Below are positions 6,540-13,400 of a stretch of 32,342 nt of DNA, piece by piece. The number at the start of each line of letters is the position of its first letter. Positions within the stretch are counted from its first letter, which is position 1. The notes under the pieces are model-generated. The model searched no databases, was not told where the DNA came from, and saw only the letters and a list, made by a program, of their open reading frames with translations. The position numbers and the translations under genes were made by a program. Source of the DNA: Candidatus Woesearchaeota archaeon (GTDB lineage Archaea > Nanobdellota > Nanobdellia > Woesearchaeales > UBA525); contig JACWAN010000106.1 of NCBI GenBank assembly GCA_014874255.1, forward strand, positions 1 to 32,342, given 5' to 3'.

Positions 6540-6557
6540 TTCTTATCAATTTAAGAA
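6540..6557. promoter_or_regulatory. palindrome in the divergent prx-lrp region, possible Lrp operator
   Basis: TTCTTA-tcaatt-TAAGAA, 6-bp arms around a 6-bp A/T centre, lies between the divergent peroxiredoxin and Lrp genes. Lrp/AsnC proteins bind imperfect palindromes of about this size near their own promoters. Assignment is by position and symmetry only. Confidence 0.4.
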
Positions 6558-6568
6558 CTACCCCTTCC

Positions 6569-6600
6569 GATAAATATATAAATCCGTACGAATATATAAA
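6569..6600 (+). promoter_or_regulatory. TATA region of the Lrp gene
   Basis: cgataaatatataaatcc (6569-6586) is centred about 27 bp before the ATG at 6605, with a second A/T run aatatataaag at 6591-6601. The ATG at 6605 is the only one fitting a leaderless start. The same A/T run may serve the divergent peroxiredoxin gene. Confidence 0.6.
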
Positions 6601-6604
6601 GTTT

Positions 6605-7027
6605 ATGGTTCGAATTTCCTCTAATGAGCTGCTCCAGCTGCTCGAGAAGGACGGCCGCGCAAGCTTCGTCGATCTCGCCAAGCATCTCGGGACGAGCGAA
6701 GCCGCCGTGCGCAAACGGGTGAAGCAGCTCGAGGAGGAGGGCATCATCGCCAAGTACTCGATCGAGCTCGACCCGAAGAAGGCGGGCGGCTACGTCCTGG
6801 CGCACGTCGGCGTCGACGCCGCGCCCGAGGCGTACATCCGGATCCGCGACCTCGCGAAGGACTGGCCCGAAGTGCGGGACGCGTGGAGCGCGACCGGCGA
6901 CCACATGCTCGTCCTCTCCTGCCGGTTCGCGAGCAGCGACGAGCTCACCGCGTTCGTCAAGCGCGTCGAGCAGACGCCCGGCGTGACGCGGACCTGCCCG
7001 ACGATACTCCTGGAACGGATCAAGTGA
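6605..7027 (+). CDS. Lrp/AsnC family transcriptional regulator
   Basis: A 140-residue regulator. Residues 5-55 form the winged helix-turn-helix (NELLQLLEKDGRASFVDLAK, then TSEAAVRKRVKQLEEEGIIAKYS), the wing linker follows, and about 62-138 is the RAM/ligand-binding alpha-beta domain (GYVLAHVGVDA through MLVLSCRFASSDELTAFV). Known family role: octameric or dimeric DNA binding modulated by small molecules. Divergence from the 2-Cys peroxiredoxin suggests it controls that gene and itself; this is inference. The start is set by a TATA box 27 bp upstream; the frame is open far upstream but spans the promoter. Confidence 0.93.
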   Translation: MVRISSNELLQLLEKDGRASFVDLAKHLGTSEAAVRKRVKQLEEEGIIAKYSIELDPKKAGGYVLAHVGVDAAPEAYIRIRDLAKDWPEVRDAWSATGDHMLVLSCRFASSDELTAFVKRVEQTPGVTRTCPTILLERIK

Positions 7028-7160
7028 GGATTCCCTTCAGCATCGGATAAGTGGTATTCCGAGTAAGAATTAAATATCGCTGTGAATTCTCCCCTGCACG
7101 GCAAAGCGATTCGCCGTTCGGGAACGTCTAATGCCGGCATTCCAGGTCATCACGGATTTG

Positions 7161-7178
7161 AGGGTGGTTACACACCCT
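7161..7178. other. hairpin in the lrp-MFS intergenic region
   Basis: AGGGTG-GTTACA-CACCCT, a perfect 6-bp stem followed by TTT. It may be a terminator or leader structure. The rest of the 222-bp gap (7028-7249) holds the MFS promoter (ttttaact at about 7218-7225) and nothing else I can identify. Confidence 0.45.
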
Positions 7179-7249
7179 TTCCGCGCGCAAGACGGCATAA
7201 GGACTCTCCGAAACCATTTTAACTTGCTCTCTCACAAATCCTCATAGCC

Positions 7250-8932
7250 ATGACAAAACCGCGGAAGGAGGGCGTCGGATCGAAACGGACGCTCAAGCAG
7301 GAGCAGCGAAACCGCAAGCAGGGGCGGACGCTCTCGGTCTTCGACGGGTCGTTCTACGCAGTGATGGTCGGCTTGGCCGAGTCGTTCTACTCCGTCTTCG
7401 CCATCCTCCTCAAGGCGACGGACGTCCAGCTCGGCCTGCTCGGCTCGCTCCCCCAGTTCCTCGGCTCTCTCGCGCAGCTCTTCAGCAACCGCTTGGTGAA
7501 GCTCTTCGGGACGCGAAAGCGGTTGGTGGTGACCGGCGCGCTCCTGCAGGGCCTGATGCTCGTCCCGATTGGCTTCGTCTTCCTCGCCGGCAGGTTCAGC
7601 GTCGTCGCGCTGATCGCCACCGTGAGCGCCTACTTCATCTTCGGGCTCCTCGTCAGCCCGGCGTGGGGGAGTTGGATGGGCGACCTCGTCGAGGAGAATG
7701 AGCGCGGCATCTATTTCGGGAAGCGGAACAAGGTGGTCGGCACCATCACCTTCCTTGCCTTCCTCGGCGGCGGCCTCATCCTCCAGATCTTCCAGGACAA
7801 CCAGGCGGCGTATTCGGGCTTCCTGCTCCTCTTCGGGATCGCGCTCCTCGCGCGTGCGGTCTCCGTCTCCTTCCTCATCCGTCAGCACGAGCCGTGCCGG
7901 CCGCCGGAGGAGGAGGAGCGCGACGGCTTCGTCTCCTTCCTGAAAGGGGCGCGACGCACGAACTACGGGCTCCTCGTCATCTTCCTCTCAGCGATGAATT
8001 TCGCCGTCTATCTCGCTTCGCCGTTCTTCGCGGCGTACATGCTGGACGACCTCCGGATGAGCTACTTCATGTTCACCATCGTCACGGCGGCGGCGCTCGG
8101 CGTCAAGTACGCATTGATGCCAGTCTGGGGGAAAGCCGCCGACAAGTACGGGGCGCGGAAGGTGCTCGTCCTCTCAGCGGCGATGATGCCGCTCGTCCCG
8201 GTCCTCTGGCTCTTCTCCACGCAGATCTGGTACCTGCTCCTCATCCAGGCGTACTCGGGCTTCGTCTGGGCGGGGCTGGAACTGACCTCCTTCACCTTCC
8301 TCCTCGACACTGCCGAGCCCGAGAGGAGGACGTCGCTCCTCGCCTACTACAACGTGCTGAACGGCACCTTCATCTTCCTGGGTGCGGTGCTCGGCGGCCT
8401 CCTCGTCAGCTACAACCACGTTTTCTGGTCCTCTTACCTGCTCGTCTTCCTCGTGAGCGGCCTGCTGCGGGCGGCGGTGATGATCGTCTACCTGCCCCGG
8501 CTCAAAGAGATCCGGCAGGTGCAGCGCATCTCGTACGAACGGTTGCTCTTCCATGTCATCTCGGTCGGGCCGACGATGGGCGCAATCCACCGCCTCGAAG
8601 TCCAGGCGCCGCGACCGCTGAAGCCGCTCGTCCGAGGGTTGGCTTTGCCGTTCACCGTGACCGGAATGCTCCTCAGGCAGGGGTTCTACCCCGCCGAGCA
8701 GGCGTTGCGGCGGCCGCTGCCGAAGCCGGGCTTCTACCGCGTCGACCGCCTGCTCGAGGCGTCGTCCGACGCGCTGCGGCGCGGCTTCTACCCGGTCGAG
8801 GCAGTCGTGACGGAGCTGCACCGGGAGATCGCCCGCGGCGACCGGCTGATCAGACGGGGCGGCCGGAAGAAAGACGCAGGACGGGGGAGGAAGAGAAGAA
8901 AGAACGGGAAAAAGAGGGGGAAGAACGAATGA
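7250..8932 (+). CDS. MFS transporter with basic cytoplasmic tail
   Basis: A 560-residue major facilitator superfamily permease with about 11-12 hydrophobic segments between residues 35 and 425. An MFS-like loop, GDLVEENERGIYFGKRNK, lies around 144-161, and GKAADKYGARKVL around 286-298 is the second-half motif A equivalent. The N-terminal 30 residues are basic. The last 120 residues after the final helix are polar, with three FYP/FYR repeats (GFYPAEQALRR, GFYRVDRLLEA, GFYPVEAVVTE) and a strongly basic end. That repeat tail is unusual for MFS proteins. The substrate cannot be told. A TATA box (about 7218) lies 28 bp upstream of the ATG. Confidence 0.88.
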   Translation: MTKPRKEGVGSKRTLKQEQRNRKQGRTLSVFDGSFYAVMVGLAESFYSVFAILLKATDVQLGLLGSLPQFLGSLAQLFSNRLVKLFGTRKRLVVTGALLQGLMLVPIGFVFLAGRFSVVALIATVSAYFIFGLLVSPAWGSWMGDLVEENERGIYFGKRNKVVGTITFLAFLGGGLILQIFQDNQAAYSGFLLLFGIALLARAVSVSFLIRQHEPCRPPEEEERDGFVSFLKGARRTNYGLLVIFLSAMNFAVYLASPFFAAYMLDDLRMSYFMFTIVTAAALGVKYALMPVWGKAADKYGARKVLVLSAAMMPLVPVLWLFSTQIWYLLLIQAYSGFVWAGLELTSFTFLLDTAEPERRTSLLAYYNVLNGTFIFLGAVLGGLLVSYNHVFWSSYLLVFLVSGLLRAAVMIVYLPRLKEIRQVQRISYERLLFHVISVGPTMGAIHRLEVQAPRPLKPLVRGLALPFTVTGMLLRQGFYPAEQALRRPLPKPGFYRVDRLLEASSDALRRGFYPVEAVVTELHREIARGDRLIRRGGRKKDAGRGRKRRKNGKKRGKNE

Positions 8933-8963
8933 TGGATCAGAGAGAAGAGAAAAAAGGTTAGTC

Positions 8964-9269
8964 CTACTTCTTCGTCACCTTCTGCTCCTTGAACAGCATC
9001 TTCGCGATCAGGAAGACGACGAGCGCGATGATGATGAAGTTGATCAGCGCTGCGAGGAACGCGCCCCAGCCGATGACGATCGGCCCCATGCTGAACGTCG
9101 CGTCCTTCCACCCACCCCCGGGGATGAACGGCGTGATCAGCGGCATGACGACATTGTTGACGAGCGACTGGACGAGCGCGGTGATGGCAACGCCCATGAT
9201 GAACGCGACCGCGAGGCCCATGACCTTGTACTCTTCGAGGAACTCCTTGAACTCTTTCACCAGGCCCAT
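8964..9269 (-). CDS. mscL: large-conductance mechanosensitive channel MscL
   Basis: A 101-residue protein with the MscL architecture: N-terminal amphipathic helix (LVKEFKEFLEEY), pore-lining TM1 (GLAVAFIMGVAITALVQSLV, about residues 18-37), a short extracellular loop, TM2 (about 64-90) and a basic end. The GVAI...LV.SLVNNVVMPLI run is diagnostic. It opens under membrane tension and releases solutes after osmotic downshift. The C-terminal cytoplasmic helix bundle is nearly absent, so it is shorter than the usual bacterial protein of about 135 residues. A GGGGGTGG ribosome-binding site and a TATA box (9309-9318) support the start. It converges with the MFS gene. Confidence 0.93.
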   Translation of the reverse strand: MGLVKEFKEFLEEYKVMGLAVAFIMGVAITALVQSLVNNVVMPLITPFIPGGGWKDATFSMGPIVIGWGAFLAALINFIIIALVVFLIAKMLFKEQKVTKK

Positions 9270-9308
9270 CGGACCACCCCCTTGACTGGCTGTGTTGATG
9301 GAAACGGG

Positions 9309-9318
9309 CTTATAAAGT
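9309..9318 (-). promoter_or_regulatory. TATA box of mscL
   Basis: actttataag on minus, about 45 bp upstream of the mscL start, with a GGGGGTGG ribosome-binding site between. Confidence 0.65.
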
Positions 9319-9335
9319 TATGGTCTCGCGCGGCC

Positions 9336-9469
9336 GCGCCGTCGCCTCCGGCCTCAGGGCGCGCGGTGCTGCGGAGAAGCTAGCTGGCGCGGTGAGGGAT
9401 GCCCCCTACGGGGAGGACCCGCGCCATCCGAGGACGAAGCGGAGAGCGAGCAGCCAGTGGCGATGGCGC
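9336..9469. repeat. structured intergenic inverted-repeat element upstream of lemA
   Basis: Closing arms GCGCCGTCGCC (9336-9346) and GGCGATGGCGC (9459-9469) pair over 11 bp with one G-T pair. Inside, TGGCGCGG (9385-9392) pairs perfectly with CCGCGCCA (9419-9426) around an apical hairpin CCCC-TAC-GGGG (9403-9413). The layout and the apical CCCCCTACGGGGAGGA resemble the element at 22485-22650 (CCCCCTGCGGGGACGA). It lies between the divergent mscL and lemA promoters, directly upstream of the lemA TATA box. No flanking direct repeat was found. Confidence 0.6.
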
Positions 9470-9481
9470 AAACGTCCACAA

Positions 9482-9491
9482 CCTTTAAAAA
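9482..9491 (+). promoter_or_regulatory. TATA box of the lemA-htpX operon
   Basis: cctttaaaaa, about 45 bp upstream of the lemA start, with GAGGTGAT as ribosome-binding site at 9522-9529. Confidence 0.65.
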
Positions 9492-9530
9492 CGTCCTCGG
9501 GAACCATGCCCCCAGAGGGTTGAGGTGATT

Positions 9531-10088
9531 ATGATGATCGGTATCGGATGGATTATACTGATAGTCGTCGTGATCGTCGTCCTGTGGATCGTCCTGATGT
9601 TCAACGGGCTGGTCCGGACGCGGAACCAGGTGAAGAACTCCTGGGCGCAGATCGACGTTCAGTTGAAACGACGGGCGGACCTGATCCCGAACCTGATTGA
9701 GACGGTGAAGGGCTACGCGAAGCACGAGCGCGAGGTCTTCCTGGAAGTGACCAAGGCGCGGACCGCCATGATGAAGGCCGGCACGGTCGCAGAGAAGGCG
9801 AAGGCCTCGAACGCGCTCGGCGACACGCTCAAGTCCTTGTTCGCGGTGGCGGAGAACTATCCACAGCTCAAGGCGAACGAGAACTTTCTCCAGCTGCAGG
9901 AAGAATTGAGCGGGACTGAGTCCAAGATTGCGTACGCCCGCCAGTTCTACAATGACATGGTGATGACGTACAACACGAAGCTCCAGGTCTTCCCGACGAA
10001 CATGTTCGCGAACATGATGGGCTTCAAGTCCGAGCAGTCCTTCGAAGCCGCGCCCGCGGACAAGGAGCCGGTCAAGGTGAAGTTCTGA
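9531..10088 (+). CDS. lemA: LemA family protein
   Basis: A 185-residue protein: one N-terminal membrane helix (about residues 3-24) followed by an all-helical extracytoplasmic or cytoplasmic domain. [39 protein letters not shown] is the LemA signature (first helix and turn), and [26 protein letters not shown] the conserved C-terminal helix. The biochemical function is unknown, but the family often sits next to htpX, as here. The start is ATG 9531, or 9534; a GTG at 9525 is part of the GAGGTGAT ribosome-binding site. It forms an operon with htpX (23-bp gap). Confidence 0.93.
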   Translation: MMIGIGWIILIVVVIVVLWIVLMFNGLVRTRNQVKNSWAQIDVQLKRRADLIPNLIETVKGYAKHEREVFLEVTKARTAMMKAGTVAEKAKASNALGDTLKSLFAVAENYPQLKANENFLQLQEELSGTESKIAYARQFYNDMVMTYNTKLQVFPTNMFANMMGFKSEQSFEAAPADKEPVKVKF

Positions 10089-10111
10089 AACTTCTTTTTC
10101 GGTGAGTCTCT

Positions 10112-11026
10112 ATGGCGACCTTCTTCGACGAGGTGCGGAAGAACAAGCTCCGTTCAGGGCTGATCATCTTCCTCTTCTTCGTCTTCGTGCTCGTTGTGGG
10201 CGGGTTCATCGGCTGGTACTGGTTCTCCGGGGCTCCGGGCGGATTCCTCGGCGGAGTGGTGCTCGCGTTCATCGTCGGCGGGCTCTATTTCCTGATCGCA
10301 TGGTTCGCCGGCAGCGACATGGTCTTGTCGACGACCGGCGCGCGACCGGTGACGAAGAAGGAGTATCCTTATCTCTATAATACCGTCGAAGGCTTGGCGT
10401 TGGCTGCGGGCGTGCCGACGCCGAAATGCTATGTCATCGACGATTCTGCGCTGAACGCGTTCGCCACTGGAAGGGATCCGTCAAACAGCGCGATCGTCGT
10501 GACGACCGGCTTATTGAAGACGATGAACCGCCAGGAGCTCGAGGGCGTGATTGCGCACGAGATGAGCCACATCAAGAACTACGACATCCGGGTGATGCTG
10601 CTGACCGCGGTGCTGGTCGCGGTGTTGACGCTGCTCTCGGACATCCTGTTACGGTCGTTCCTCTTCGGCGGCGGCCGCAACCGCAACAACGAAGGCGGAC
10701 AGTTCCAATTGATACTGATGGTGGTGGGGTTGGTGCTCGTCATCCTGAGCCCGATCATCGGACAATTGATCAAATTAGCGGTCAGCCGGAAGCGCGAGTA
10801 CCTCGCGGATGCGAACGGCGCGCTCCTGACGCGCTACCCACCCGGACTCGCCTCCGCTCTGAAGAAGATCGCGAAAGACCCTGACCCCCTAGTCGACCAC
10901 GCGAACCGGGCGACGGCGCACCTCTTCATCAGCACGCCCTTCCGCGACCGCACCGGCTTCTGGACGAACCTCTTCAGCACGCACCCGCCCATCCAGGAAC
11001 GGATCAAGCGGCTGGAGAAGATGTAG
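10112..11026 (+). CDS. htpX: HtpX membrane zinc metalloprotease (M48B)
   Basis: A 304-residue integral membrane protease that degrades damaged membrane proteins. Membrane helices lie at about residues 15-39, 44-67, 160-182 and 199-220. The zinc motif HEMSH (His149, Glu150, His153) is intact, and the third ligand is the Glu of SRKREYLADANG (about 229). The catalytic domain faces the cytoplasm by family knowledge. It follows lemA by 23 bp without its own TATA box, so the two are co-transcribed. The ending THPPIQERIKRLEKM is the standard HtpX C-terminus. Confidence 0.95.
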   Translation: MATFFDEVRKNKLRSGLIIFLFFVFVLVVGGFIGWYWFSGAPGGFLGGVVLAFIVGGLYFLIAWFAGSDMVLSTTGARPVTKKEYPYLYNTVEGLALAAGVPTPKCYVIDDSALNAFATGRDPSNSAIVVTTGLLKTMNRQELEGVIAHEMSHIKNYDIRVMLLTAVLVAVLTLLSDILLRSFLFGGGRNRNNEGGQFQLILMVVGLVLVILSPIIGQLIKLAVSRKREYLADANGALLTRYPPGLASALKKIAKDPDPLVDHANRATAHLFISTPFRDRTGFWTNLFSTHPPIQERIKRLEKM

Positions 11027-11068
11027 TTATACTTTCTGGTGGTTATTGTGGTTATCTGGACTCGAATA

Positions 11069-11079
11069 ATTTTATATAT
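11069..11079 (+). promoter_or_regulatory. TATA box of the small basic protein gene
   Basis: attttatatat centred 27 bp before the ATG at 11101, in an AT-rich stretch. Confidence 0.7.
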
Positions 11080-11100
11080 CTTAACATCTAGGGATAAAAT

Positions 11101-11232
11101 ATGCCATCATTTCTGGCTCGGCGGAAGAAGACAAAGACAAAGCAACCAGTGTCTTTTACCACCGGCGGTAGGAAGCGCGTAAGCTTCAAAGCTAAGAGAA
11201 AACCGAAAAGAAGGACAAGGGTTTCGTTTTAG
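11101..11232 (+). CDS. small highly basic protein (43 aa)
   Basis: A 43-residue protein, nearly half Lys/Arg, beginning MPSFLARRKKTK and ending RRTRVSF, with the motif VSF occurring three times. A canonical TATA box 27 bp upstream and a clean stop make it a credible gene despite its length. The composition suggests nucleic-acid binding, for example a nucleoid or virion-packaging type peptide; this is inference. Its 3' end overlaps the convergent HNH gene by 4 bp (TTAG serving both stops). The local sequence is AT-richer than the rest of the window, and the two genes look like one transferred unit. Confidence 0.6.
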   Translation: MPSFLARRKKTKTKQPVSFTTGGRKRVSFKAKRKPKRRTRVSF

Positions 11233-11660
11233 AACCTAAATCCAGGCAGGTTTATCTCGAAAGGATTAGATGATTTTCTCTTCGTTGGCGTCTTCTTTGT
11301 TTTCTTTCTTTTTGCGCTCGTTACAGATGTTGTCTTTGACTTTCCCATCTTCTTCATGAATGTCGCCCAGCTATCCGTTCCTTGCAATTTGTTACAGCGA
11401 GCGCAGATGCACACAGAATTCCTCAGAGTAGCGCTTCCGCCCTTTGATGCAGCATTCTTGTGGCCTGAATGCATCTCATCGAAATCAATCTTTCTGCCAC
11501 AAGCTTCACATTTTCCTTTCGCTCGACGATAAAGTATTTGCTTATCACGAATTCCCAGCGTGCGTTTCTTTGCTTTAGGAGCTAATCCGAGAAGTGGTCT
11601 CTTTGCTCTCGGACCAGGGCCCAGATCGAGTCCGAATCCAAACGGATTTTTTCCAGTCAT
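11229..11660 (-). CDS. HNH endonuclease
   Basis: A 143-residue protein with a Gly/Pro-rich N-terminus, then the HNH/zinc module. CEACGRKIDFDEMHSGHKNA (about residues 51-70) gives the first CxxC and the catalytic His region, the Asn at 81 follows, and VCICARCNKLQG (83-94) gives the second CxxC. The spacing H...N...CxxCN matches HNH nucleases of the McrA/ICEA type. A long basic tail (KRKKTKKTPTKRK) follows. The start at 11660 is set by a GAGGTG ribosome-binding site (11668-11673) and TATA box (11694-11706); the longer frame to 11762 crosses them. Base composition is AT-rich relative to its surroundings, and a role in a mobile or selfish element is plausible. Confidence 0.85.
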   Translation of the reverse strand: MTGKNPFGFGLDLGPGPRAKRPLLGLAPKAKKRTLGIRDKQILYRRAKGKCEACGRKIDFDEMHSGHKNAASKGGSATLRNSVCICARCNKLQGTDSWATFMKKMGKSKTTSVTSAKRKKTKKTPTKRKSSNPFEINLPGFRF

Positions 11661-11693
11661 AATAATACACCTCTTAATGCATTCAACAACCAA

Positions 11694-11706
11694 GATATAT
11701 AAATTT
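11694..11706 (-). promoter_or_regulatory. TATA box of the HNH gene
   Basis: aaatttatatatc on minus, about 40 bp upstream of the ATG at 11660. It decides the start together with the GAGGTG at 11668-11673. Confidence 0.7.
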
Positions 11707-11841
11707 TTTCTACCGTAGTTCACTCCCTCTTTGATTTCAGCAAGTCTTATGTCTCGTTTCATCTTATGAAAGGGTGGTACATGGTAAGACAGGTCCTCAG
11801 GAGCTTTCAGCGATCAGGTCTCCGGGGACCGGAGGCGCAGG

Positions 11842-12213
11842 ATGAAATGGACGGAACGTTTCGAACGGAAGACGCTGGTGCTCGTCGCGGTGATCGCGAC
11901 GCTGGTCCTCGGCGCGGCGCTGGTCGGCGCGAGCGGCTACCTCTCGATGAGCGAGCGGCACGCGCAGATGTCCGCGTCGGACAGCTTCGCGGCGATGCAG
12001 CAGGCGATGGAGAGCGGCGACTACGCGAAAGCCGCGTCCTACCACCCGGCGGGGTTCGACTGCCCGATGCACGACGCGGTGGTCTCAGGACAGATCTCGC
12101 TGCAGGACCTCAAGACCATGCAGCAGTGGATGGCGACGGGCGACTTCCCCACGGAGAAGCCCGCCGGCTTGAGCGAGGCGGCGTGGCAACTGCACCAGCT
12201 CCATCACCCTTAA
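11842..12213 (+). CDS. small membrane-anchored extracytoplasmic protein
   Basis: A 123-residue protein with an N-terminal signal anchor (about residues 10-31: TLVLVAVIATLVLGAALVGASGYL) followed by a roughly 90-residue soluble domain rich in Met, His and Gln, with a single Cys in AGFDCPMHDAV. The soluble part is helical, ending in AWQLHQLHHP. His/Met richness on the outer face could bind metal, but no known motif is present. I do not recognise a family. The ATG follows a weak GGAGG; no clear TATA box is seen, and the upstream CTCCGG-GGA-CCGGAG hairpin (11819-11833) may belong to the leader. It is probably paired with the downstream membrane winged-helix gene. Confidence 0.65.
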   Translation: MKWTERFERKTLVLVAVIATLVLGAALVGASGYLSMSERHAQMSASDSFAAMQQAMESGDYAKAASYHPAGFDCPMHDAVVSGQISLQDLKTMQQWMATGDFPTEKPAGLSEAAWQLHQLHHP

Positions 12214-12217
12214 ATAT
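12208..12217 (+). promoter_or_regulatory. TATA box overlapping the preceding stop codon
   Basis: ccttaaatat, 28 bp before the ATG at 12245. The TAA stop of the upstream gene (12211-12213) is part of the TATA box. Confidence 0.6.
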
Positions 12218-12244
12218 CTTTACCTTCTTTCTTCGGCGATACTC

Positions 12245-12655
12245 ATGGAAACGAAGAAGCTGCTCATCTCCGGAGGCCTCATCCTCGGCCTCGGCGTCCT
12301 GATCACCGGGTTCTCGCTCTACCACCTGGAGCACATGGGCGGCTCGATCATCTACCCGCTCTTCCTCTACGGCACGACGCTCCTCGCGCTGGGCGTCGGC
12401 GGCTTCGTCGTCTATCTCTTCAGCGACCGGCTGGACGAGCGGCGCGTCGCGAAGCTCCTCGCAGTCCTTCCGACGGACGAGCGGAAAGTGCTCCGCGTCC
12501 TGATGGAACGGAAGGAGGTGGAGCAGAAGCTCCTCGCCACCCTGACGCAGCTGAGCGCAGTCAAGACGAGCCGCGTCCTCACGACCTTGGAGAGCAGGGG
12601 CGTCGTCGAGAAACGGAAGCACGGCTACACGAACCTCGTCACGCTGCGGCTCTAA
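12245..12655 (+). CDS. membrane-anchored winged-helix (MarR-like) regulator
   Basis: A 136-residue protein with two N-terminal membrane helices (about residues 5-25 and 34-58), then a cytoplasmic winged helix. The latter has DERKVLRVLMERKEVEQ as helix 1, the recognition helix around LSAVKTSRVLTTLESRGVVEKRK, and the wing HGYTNLVTLRL. This one-component arrangement would couple a membrane signal to DNA binding. Target genes are unknown; the adjacent extracytoplasmic protein (11842-12213) is a candidate partner. It is leaderless from the TATA box at 12208-12217. Its stop overlaps the convergent Lrp-like gene by 4 bp. Confidence 0.8.
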   Translation: METKKLLISGGLILGLGVLITGFSLYHLEHMGGSIIYPLFLYGTTLLALGVGGFVVYLFSDRLDERRVAKLLAVLPTDERKVLRVLMERKEVEQKLLATLTQLSAVKTSRVLTTLESRGVVEKRKHGYTNLVTLRL

Positions 12656-13092
12656 GGCTCGTTCTTCGGGGCGAACCCTTCGTGCTTGATCTCTTCGAGG
12701 ATGTCGAACTCCTTCAGCTCCCGCGGCCTGAGGGCCTGCTTGAGGCTGTCCCGGAAGGTCTCCGCGGCGTTGACGTCGGGGAAGTACGCCTCGAAGAAGG
12801 CGTCGTGGCTGTCCACGCGGTAGAGGTCGTTCACGTTCGGGTGGCTCTTGAGCCAGGCGAGCGTCCGTTTCCGGTCGGCAGTCCGGACCAGATACCGTTT
12901 CCGGAGCGGGCAGCCGAGCCGGCCGAAGTCAGGGATGGTGACGTGGCGCGCAATCGCCCCGTCCAATAAGTCTTGGTAGTAGTCGAAGACCGTGCTGGTC
13001 GGGAGGCCGGTCTCCCGTCCGATCTTTGCGAGGCTCATCCGCGCGTCCGAGCGGAGCTTGGCGAGGATGGCGAGGTGGTTGTCCGTGAGCAT
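12652..13092 (-). CDS. Lrp/AsnC-like DNA-binding regulator
   Basis: A 146-residue protein. Residues 1-55 are an Lrp-type helix-turn-helix (LTDNHLAILAKLRSDARMSLAKIGRETGLPTSTVFDYYQ). The remaining part has an alternating beta-alpha pattern (RYLVRTADRKRTLAWLKSHPNVNDLYRV, then AFFEAYFPDVNAAETFRDSL) like a divergent RAM domain. The recognition helix is shorter than in the other Lrp protein of this window. The start at 13092 is set by a TATA box (ctttaaaagg on minus, 13112-13121) 25 bp upstream; the longer frame to 13209 is rejected. Confidence 0.82.
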   Translation of the reverse strand: MLTDNHLAILAKLRSDARMSLAKIGRETGLPTSTVFDYYQDLLDGAIARHVTIPDFGRLGCPLRKRYLVRTADRKRTLAWLKSHPNVNDLYRVDSHDAFFEAYFPDVNAAETFRDSLKQALRPRELKEFDILEEIKHEGFAPKNEP

Positions 13093-13111
13093 CAACAGCC
13101 ACCAAGACGTT

Positions 13112-13121
13112 CCTTTTAAAG
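13112..13121 (-). promoter_or_regulatory. TATA box of the second Lrp-like gene
   Basis: ctttaaaagg on minus, centred about 25 bp from the ATG at 13092; leaderless. Confidence 0.65.
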
Positions 13122-13366
13122 AAGCTATCCCAAGGATTCCCGGAAGCCCTCCATGGAAGGACGTGAGATTTTCAGAAAGCGACCATCCCCTGTTTGATAT
13201 GGAGAACAATCACCTTTTTAAGCGAAATCGTGATTCTCTCGCTGATGGCGACCCACGATTCCGTGCGGAAGTCCGGCAGCTGAGCCGCAGTTCTCGTTAC
13301 TCGTCAGTATGGCGATTATAGTCGTACGGAAATGACAATCACTGATAATGACTAAAGGGTTTTGTT
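13122..13366. other. intergenic region without a supported gene
   Basis: With its flanking promoters this is a 308-bp divergent gap between the Lrp-like gene and deoxyhypusine synthase. It has an extra TATA-like ctttttaag at about 13210-13218 on plus, followed by a GC-rich patch with a short stem TGCGG/CCGCA (13258-13285) and a 12-codon open frame at 13244. No coding or RNA family signature is convincing. Confidence 0.4.
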
Positions 13367-13376
13367 GTATAAAACT
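13367..13376 (+). promoter_or_regulatory. TATA box of the deoxyhypusine synthase gene
   Basis: tgtataaaac, about 29 bp before the ATG at 13401; it decides against the upstream start at 13362, which lies inside the box. Confidence 0.65.
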
Positions 13377-13400
13377 GAAAAACGACCAGAGGGACCATCC

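Noticed and set aside
13199-13321. A plus-strand open frame of about 40 codons and a TATA-like box in the lrp-dys gap, and a possible box C/D RNA (TGATGG...CTGA at 13242-13281)
   Set aside because: The box C match is poor, no clear guide arms or C'/D' pair exist, and the reading frame is arginine-rich like the shadow frames of this GC-rich DNA.
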